DNA of 64,000 bases from Paenochrobactrum pullorum (GTDB lineage Bacteria; Pseudomonadota; Alphaproteobacteria; Rhizobiales; Rhizobiaceae): positions 620,001 through 684,000 of the forward strand of contig NZ_JBHEEH010000001.1 of assembly GCF_041929845.1 (NCBI RefSeq), given 5' to 3'. Below the pieces are notes generated by a model. The model did not search any database, was not told the origin of the DNA, and saw only the letters and a program-made list of their open reading frames with translations. Numbering within the stretch: the stretch's first letter is position 1; every line of letters begins with the position of its first letter. Shown piece by piece: positions 58,983-64,000 of the stretch. The translations under genes were made by a program, and so were the position numbers.

Positions 58983-59764
58983 ACGGGGACAACAAAAAGC
59001 TTATCATGGAGAACGTTTCGCAACGCGATATTCTGGGCATTTCGGTGGTTGCTTTAAAATGGCAGCCAGCCTTGGAGCTTGTGGCGCGAAACATTCATGA
59101 CAGCGTTTTTACACGAATTGCATGGCTTAATGCGCATTGTGCCAATGTGGCGCAAGCAAATGCCGATTATCGCCAAGCACTTGAGCACTTTTTGATATTA
59201 CCCGACGGTATCGGTGTTGATATTGCTTCACGTGTTCTGCACGGGAGTTCATTTCCCGATAATCTCAATGGCACAGATTTTGTTCCGGCTTTGCTGGCTC
59301 TGATCAAGGAACCGTTGCGTGTCGGGCTTTTAGGTGCCAAATCTGAAGATGTGCAGCGTGCTTGCGTCGCATTAAAAAATCATGCACCGCAACATGATGT
59401 GCAGGTGATTGCCGACGGTTTTTTTGGCGATGATCAGGAGGTTGCTATTTTAGACAAACTGGCGCAGTTCCGCCCGCATATTTTGCTGGTTGCCATGGGC
59501 GTGCCGCGGCAGGAGATGTTCATAGCCAACAAAATTACGACCGATCATTGCACAGCGGTTTTCGGTGTTGGCGCTTTGTTTGATTTTCAGGCCGGTAGAG
59601 CCAGACGCGCCCCCCTTTGGATGCGCAAACTCAGGATAGAATGGGTCTATCGTCTGTTGCAAGAACCGCAGCGTTTGTGGCGACGCTATCTCGTTGGCAA
59701 TCCGTTGTTTTTATGGCATCTGCTCAAATATCACTTGGGCTTTAAGGGAAATAATAATGGCTAA
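58979..59764 (+). CDS. WecG/TagA/CpsF family glycosyltransferase (GT26)
   Basis: A 261-aa enzyme of family GT26, which adds ManNAc, ManNAcA or other sugars to a lipid-linked first sugar. Diagnostic segments are RIAWLNAHCANVAQANADY, LPDGIGVDIASRVLHG, NGTDFVPALLAL and the late HILLVAMGVPRQEMFIANK, followed by GVGALFDFQAGRARRAP. GTG start overlapping the previous stop (GTGA), with ATG 59006 as an alternative. Overlaps the next gene by 8 bp, so three transferase genes are tightly coupled. Confidence 0.9.
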   Translation: MNGDNKKLIMENVSQRDILGISVVALKWQPALELVARNIHDSVFTRIAWLNAHCANVAQANADYRQALEHFLILPDGIGVDIASRVLHGSSFPDNLNGTDFVPALLALIKEPLRVGLLGAKSEDVQRACVALKNHAPQHDVQVIADGFFGDDQEVAILDKLAQFRPHILLVAMGVPRQEMFIANKITTDHCTAVFGVGALFDFQAGRARRAPLWMRKLRIEWVYRLLQEPQRLWRRYLVGNPLFLWHLLKYHLGFKGNNNG

Positions 59765-60620
59765 ACGCATGGCACTGGTAACGGCCAGTTACGACAAAGA
59801 TTTTGATCGCTGCCGTTTGCTGTGTGAGACACTGGATCGTTATGTGACCGGTTTTGAAGCGCATTATATTCTGGTTGCTCATCGTGATGTGGCTTTGTTC
59901 AAGCAATTGGAAAATGCGAGCCGCATCATCATTGACGAGCGTGATTTATTGCCTCGCTGGTTATGGTCGATGCCGGATCCGAAAACCTGGGGCAAAAGAC
60001 AAATCTGGGTTTCACCCTTTACCAAACCGCTCTATGGGTGGCATGTGCAGCAATTGCGACGCATTGCTATTGCCGAACATGTTGATGTCGACGGCTTTTT
60101 ATTCTGCGATTCCGATGTTGCATTCCTGCGTGAATTTTCAGCTGATCAGTTGTGGCATGGTGATGACATCCGTTTGTTGCGCTATGATCAGGCAATGCTG
60201 AACCCGCCGACGCCGCCGCATCGCGACTGGTCGGATAATGCGGCCCGTATCATGGGCATCAAAGAGCATGGCCAGCATGATTATATTGCCAATGTTGTTT
60301 CATGGCGACGGGATGCAGTCCTTGCCATGTGCCGCCATATCGAGCAGCAAAACGGCCGCTCATGGGTTAAGGTGCTTGGACAAGCACGCGATTATTCGGA
60401 ATGTATTTTATACGGCCAATATGTTGATGAAATAGAAAAAGGCCGCGGGCATTTCCATATCGATTGGAGCATTTGCCATGTTTATTGGTTTGGGCCGGCA
60501 CCCGATCAGGCAAAGTTTGATGCTTTTATGCGTGATATGCGTCCCGATCAGGTAGCGATCGGTCTGCAATCTTTCATGAATATGGATAGCACTACAGTGA
60601 AGCGAATTGTGGGGCTTTAA
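59757..60620 (+). CDS. DUF6492-type putative glycosyltransferase
   Basis: A 287-aa protein resembling GT-A enzymes of the DUF6492 group. MALVTASYDKDFDRCRLLCE forms the first strand and helix, VDGFLFCDSDVAFLREF holds a DSD (DxD-like) metal site, and HFHIDWSICHVYWFG lies near the end. It is likely a sugar transferase for the cluster's polymer; the sugar is unknown. I chose ATG 59757, with AAGGGAA upstream, inside the end of the WecG/TagA gene. Its stop meets that of the convergent flippase gene (4 bp overlap). Confidence 0.7.
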   Translation: MAKRMALVTASYDKDFDRCRLLCETLDRYVTGFEAHYILVAHRDVALFKQLENASRIIIDERDLLPRWLWSMPDPKTWGKRQIWVSPFTKPLYGWHVQQLRRIAIAEHVDVDGFLFCDSDVAFLREFSADQLWHGDDIRLLRYDQAMLNPPTPPHRDWSDNAARIMGIKEHGQHDYIANVVSWRRDAVLAMCRHIEQQNGRSWVKVLGQARDYSECILYGQYVDEIEKGRGHFHIDWSICHVYWFGPAPDQAKFDAFMRDMRPDQVAIGLQSFMNMDSTTVKRIVGL

Positions 60621-61891
60621 ACTCTATTTGCAGGCTTCTTGATATGCCAATAAGTGAAACAGGCCGATAGAAGGTAAAGTCCGAAGAAACCGGCATTCAG
60701 CCAGACAATCCAGTCATTATCGTTATAGATATTGCGTAGTAAAACCCAGATGAACAGTGCTTTGATCATTGTTGTTATGCTTAAATTGATGGCGCGTAAG
60801 CCCGACTGGCCGCGTGCATAAAGCAATTCATTTTGATATTCAATCAGATTACGCAAACCCGGCACCAGCAAAACAAGTGGTACTAAGCTGGCAACCGGCG
60901 CGACATTACTACCTAAAGCGTTGGGAAATACATATAAAATCGCTGCCAACCCTGCCAAAGCCATGGTTGAAATGGCAAAAATGGCACCCTCTATGGAGGC
61001 TTTGATTTTTGTCGATGTCAACATGTCGGGCGTACGCATCAGTTTTTGAACCAGCATCATGTTGAACGAGCGGATCGGTACGGCAGTTAAATCCACAAGC
61101 CGCATGATAATGGCGTAAATACCGGCAATGGTCGGGCCTCCAAAACTCAACACCAAAAGTTTGTCGAATTCATTTTGTAAGTAAAACAAGAACTCGGCAG
61201 CTGTGACAGACAGTGAATCAGCTATCCGTCTTGCATAAAGTTTAGGACGCAAACGAAGCCGTACTTTTGGATAAAATTGCAGCGCCAAAAGCAGTGAAAA
61301 CAGATTGGCAGCTAAATACCACCATGCCCAATGGGAGATATCCTTTGTGCTGGTAAAGGCAAAGAGAAAGGCGGCCAGCGAGCGTGCTGCGGTGCCTGCG
61401 ATGGTTAAAAATGAACCTCGGCCGAAACGCCCTAAACCATTATTGACGATGATGATAATTTCGGCCGAGCGCCAGACAAGTGCTTCTGCAATAATGATGA
61501 TGGCAAATGGCCAAAAAGCGACATTATCTTTGAAAAAAATCAAGTAGGCGATGACTGTTGCGAGTGAAAAAAGCGGAAGGGAGGCAAGGATGGAAAGAAG
61601 ATAACCGACGGTATAAGTGCCAAGCAGGTGCGGCTTGACAGTAGCAATACGATAAAGAGGCGAGTTAAACCCAAGTGCAACAAGTCGGGATAAGACGACC
61701 CCAGCAGCTGATGCGGTGGCAAAAAGACCAAAATCGGCAAGCGAAAGCGAGTTGGCGAGTGCAATGAAATAGATCAGCGATACGACCAGTCGTCCTAATG
61801 AGCCGCTAATCAGCGCAATATAACCCCGCATCACCTCGGGTGAGATGGTTTTGGTTAGTTTTTGCAAGGGTAAACTGAATTTCAAAGTCAA
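60617..61891 (-). CDS. Polysaccharide flippase (Wzx/MATE-like)
   Basis: A 424-aa inner-membrane protein with about 12 hydrophobic segments of the polysaccharide-transport (MVF/Wzx) superfamily: GYIALISGSLGRLVVSLIYF, LADFGLFATASAAGVVLSRL, LQNEFDKLLVLSFGGPTIAGIYAI (split) and the second-half repeat from about residue 220. It would flip lipid-linked repeat units to the periplasm for Wzy polymerisation. Divergent from the GumC-type gene across a 194-bp AT-rich interval. Confidence 0.85.
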   Translation of the reverse strand: MTLKFSLPLQKLTKTISPEVMRGYIALISGSLGRLVVSLIYFIALANSLSLADFGLFATASAAGVVLSRLVALGFNSPLYRIATVKPHLLGTYTVGYLLSILASLPLFSLATVIAYLIFFKDNVAFWPFAIIIIAEALVWRSAEIIIIVNNGLGRFGRGSFLTIAGTAARSLAAFLFAFTSTKDISHWAWWYLAANLFSLLLALQFYPKVRLRLRPKLYARRIADSLSVTAAEFLFYLQNEFDKLLVLSFGGPTIAGIYAIIMRLVDLTAVPIRSFNMMLVQKLMRTPDMLTSTKIKASIEGAIFAISTMALAGLAAILYVFPNALGSNVAPVASLVPLVLLVPGLRNLIEYQNELLYARGQSGLRAINLSITTMIKALFIWVLLRNIYNDNDWIVWLNAGFFGLYLLSACFTYWHIKKPANRV

Positions 61892-62085
61892 TCCGCCACT
61901 ATTTTTGTCTACAGAAGATGAAAACTAAGACCCAAAGTTTAAAATCCGGTTGGCTTGGGAGAGTAAAAGCAATAATCTTTTGAATTCAGTACGATGTTAA
62001 CCATTTATTTTCCATAAAAATTTATCCTTACCGCTAATCCGGCGATTGTTGGATCAATTGTGTTGGGAAAAATCACGGTGACGAA

Positions 62086-63909
62086 ATGACAGATGAGAAA
62101 GGCAGACATGATGACAGAGCCGCCAAGCCGCTCTTGTCTTATGCGCGCCGTTCGTTGCGTGTAGAAACAGATTTGTCTGCCCCGCCACAGCTTTCGCAAC
62201 CTGATGACAAATTCAATATTCGTGAACCGCATGAATTTGTCGTGCCGCCATGGGTACCGCCCGTGGCTGGACGATCGCGTGAAAAAACTGACCACGCAGC
62301 GAAACCGGAAAAGATATCTGCTGTCTTGTCCGAGCCTGCTTCCATTGCTGACAATGAAGAAATGGCGGAAATCCAGCGCAAACTTGCTGAAATCAAGCAG
62401 GAGATTGATCGCGGATTTGAAAAAGTGCAGCAACGGCAGATTGAAGATAGTCTCGCTTTGATGCAGGAGGAAGCGGTTGATGATCAGGCAGATCAGGGCA
62501 AAGGCTGGAAGCCGCTGATCGACCCACGCCTAGTGTTTAATATTCTTGAAAACTCAAAGAAGATTTTGGTCGCCAGCACTGCCATTGGTGGTGTTGTTGC
62601 TATTCTTTATGCGCTGTCATTGCCTAATATTTATACAGCCTATACGGATTTGCTGGTCGATCCGCGTGACATTAAAGTGGTGGAGCGTGAATTGACACCC
62701 GGTCAATTGCCCACCGATGCAACCCTTGCTATTGCTGAAAGTCAGGTACGGCTGATCGGCTCCAGCAGCGTTTTGCTGAAAGTGATCAAGGATACAGACC
62801 TAATGGCTGATCCTGAATTTAACGGCAATGCCGCCCCCGTTGGACCTTTGGCCAATATTATTAAAGATATTCGGGGAAAGTTTTCTTCCAAAGAACCGGT
62901 CGATCCGGCAATTATGGAAACACAGGTTTTGCAAAATCTTGCCAAAAGCTTGATTTTGGAACGTGATGCCAAGACATTTATTTTTACAATCGGTGTTAAG
63001 ACGCAAAATCCGGTCAAATCTGCAAATCTTGCCAATACAATCAGCCGTGTTTTTCAAGACGAGCTAAGTTCACTGCAACAAAATGCAGCGCGCCGCACCT
63101 CGGAAGATTTGTCCAAACGTCTGGCTGATTTGAAATTGGCCGTTCAGAAAGCAGAAAATGCCGTTGATAAATTTCGTGCAGAGCATGATCTGATTGATCT
63201 GCAAGGACGCTCGATAAGTGATGATGATCTGGCACGGTTGAATGAACAGCTTTCGACGCAGCGCGCTGAAACTGTGCGTTTGAACGCACGTGCCAAAGTT
63301 TTGAGTGAAGCAACGTCGGATAGTGTTTTGTCTGGAGTTTTACCTGAAGAACTGCAATCCAACACTTTGACACTCTTGCGCGGACAATATGCAACGGCCC
63401 GCTCAACTGCTGATGGTCTGGCGATGACCTTGGGGCCTAAGCATCCGCAATTGATACAGGCACAGTCGCAGGTGGCTGGCGCGCGACGTGAAATTAATGC
63501 CGAGCTGGGCCGTGTACGTTCGTCATTGCAGGTTGAGCAGAAGCGCTCCGAGCAGCAGCAGCAGGAATTGGGCGCGCGGCTGGCACAGATGAAAGTGCAA
63601 CATGCCGGCAGTAATGCGGAACGAGTGAAACTACGCGAACTGGAACGCGAAGCCGAGGCACATCGCAGCATTTATGAATCCTTTTTGATGCGCTCACGCG
63701 AGACCAATGAACAAGAAAGCCTCAACAGCTCCAATGTACGGGTGATCACGGAAGCACGTCCGCCATTGGTCGCTTCTGCGCCAAAGCGCAAAATGATCGT
63801 CATTGCGGGCTTGATCCTGGGGCTGATGGCAGGGGTAGGCTTGGCATTGCTGCATGGTTTCTGGCCACGCATGCAACGTTGGAGACGTGCTGAGAATCCG
63901 GATGCCTGA
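62086..63909 (+). CDS. GumC/Wzz-type polysaccharide chain-length and export protein
   Basis: A 607-aa co-polymerase. Residues 1-150 form a charged, proline-rich cytoplasmic tail with a short coiled coil (EMAEIQRKLAEIKQEIDRGFEKVQQ, residues about 92-117). Then comes a first membrane helix (ILVASTAIGGVVAILYALSL), the Wzz domain (YTAYTDLLVDPRDIKVVERE), and a long periplasmic coiled coil to about residue 560. A second membrane helix near the end (MIVIAGLILGLMAGVGLALL) follows. It ends soon after, so the BY-kinase domain found in ExoP/Wzc is absent. Controls chain length or export of the cluster's polymer. Confidence 0.85.
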   Translation: MTDEKGRHDDRAAKPLLSYARRSLRVETDLSAPPQLSQPDDKFNIREPHEFVVPPWVPPVAGRSREKTDHAAKPEKISAVLSEPASIADNEEMAEIQRKLAEIKQEIDRGFEKVQQRQIEDSLALMQEEAVDDQADQGKGWKPLIDPRLVFNILENSKKILVASTAIGGVVAILYALSLPNIYTAYTDLLVDPRDIKVVERELTPGQLPTDATLAIAESQVRLIGSSSVLLKVIKDTDLMADPEFNGNAAPVGPLANIIKDIRGKFSSKEPVDPAIMETQVLQNLAKSLILERDAKTFIFTIGVKTQNPVKSANLANTISRVFQDELSSLQQNAARRTSEDLSKRLADLKLAVQKAENAVDKFRAEHDLIDLQGRSISDDDLARLNEQLSTQRAETVRLNARAKVLSEATSDSVLSGVLPEELQSNTLTLLRGQYATARSTADGLAMTLGPKHPQLIQAQSQVAGARREINAELGRVRSSLQVEQKRSEQQQQELGARLAQMKVQHAGSNAERVKLRELEREAEAHRSIYESFLMRSRETNEQESLNSSNVRVITEARPPLVASAPKRKMIVIAGLILGLMAGVGLALLHGFWPRMQRWRRAENPDA

Positions 63910-63910
63910 T

Positions 63911-64000
63911 TTAGTCTTTTTTAAACAGGACACGGCCGAACCAGCCGGTAAACATTGCGAGAAAAACAGCAAATAAACCATACCAGAGGCTATGCTTATG
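63911..64000 (-). CDS. C-terminal end of a membrane protein, partial at window edge
   Basis: The last 29 codons of a minus-strand gene that starts beyond the window. The residues form one hydrophobic segment (WYGLFAVFLAMFTGWFG) followed by a basic tail RVLFKKD, so the protein ends with a membrane helix and cytoplasmic lysines. It is convergent with the GumC-type gene, 1 bp from its stop. The family cannot be told from this piece; a polysaccharide-cluster membrane protein is likely from context. Confidence 0.5.
   Translation of the reverse strand, partial: HKHSLWYGLFAVFLAMFTGWFGRVLFKKD

Noticed and set aside
1..64000. CRISPR arrays, insertion sequences, prophage or integrase genes
   Set aside because: No regularly spaced direct repeats, transposase, integrase or phage gene signatures were found.

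Overview
This 64 kb window looks like the chromosome of an alphaproteobacterium of the Hyphomicrobiales (Rhizobiales), most like the Brucella/Ochrobactrum/Pseudochrobactrum group. That placement is inferred from gene content: a PuuE-UraD fusion, a membrane urate hydroxylase (PuuD), a CnoX-type thioredoxin/LON-domain/Trm112 run, a leuB-asd-leuD neighbourhood, and a GC content near 50 %. No 16S gene is present to confirm it. Coding density is high, and no insertion sequence, prophage or CRISPR array was seen. Two 100-N runs (4975-5074 and 31832-31931) are assembly gaps. The flanks suggest that very little sequence is missing at either.

Layout. 1-6163: phosphate-ester genes (end of an inositol-monophosphatase-like gene, a dual-specificity phosphatase, a metallophosphoesterase), a LacI-type regulator and a divergent Na/Pi symporter with operator-like palindromes between them, then a small 2-TM protein. 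6174-8914: VOC protein, an AT-rich cytidylyltransferase, tRNA-Ile2(CAU), a SIMPL periplasmic protein, YcgN. 9481-23889: a nearly complete purine-to-glyoxylate pathway. It holds a purine permease behind a candidate xanthine riboswitch, guanine deaminase, XdhABC, PuuD, HIU hydrolase, a PuuE-UraD fusion, ureidoglycine aminohydrolase, ureidoglycolate lyase and glycerate kinase, arranged as divergent operons with a LysR regulator. Allantoate amidohydrolase is missing from the window. 23941-26192: two overlapping c-type cytochrome genes without a dehydrogenase partner, behind an FNR-like box. 26435-31678: nicotinamidase, D-lyxose isomerase, a lipase, a candidate small RNA, EttA, Tam. 31809-32363: two tRNA-Gly(GCC) genes. 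32610-42717: housekeeping genes (ProXp-type deacylase, CnoX, Trm112, leuB, asd, leuD, CitE-like lyase, M3 peptidase). 42814-48310: MarR/MFS pair, mgtE, typA, with structured RNA candidates on both sides of mgtE. 48390-54512: a BMP-type nucleoside ABC transporter with cytosine deaminase. 55289-64000: a Wzx/Wzy-style polysaccharide cluster running off the right end.

How it fits together. Purines are imported or deaminated to xanthine, oxidised to urate by XdhABC, then to allantoin and on to ureidoglycolate, giving ammonia, glyoxylate and, through glycerate kinase, 2-phosphoglycerate. The BMP transporter and cytosine deaminase add salvage of external nucleosides or bases, so nucleobase use as a nitrogen source is a theme. 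The least expected signals are non-coding or very short: a 43-codon Thr/Lys-rich leader ORF before asd, a possible three-way-junction RNA between mgtE and typA, a long hairpin in the mgtE leader, a candidate sRNA at about 28840-29002, and pre-tRNA-Gly leaders that pair with the tRNA 3' ends.
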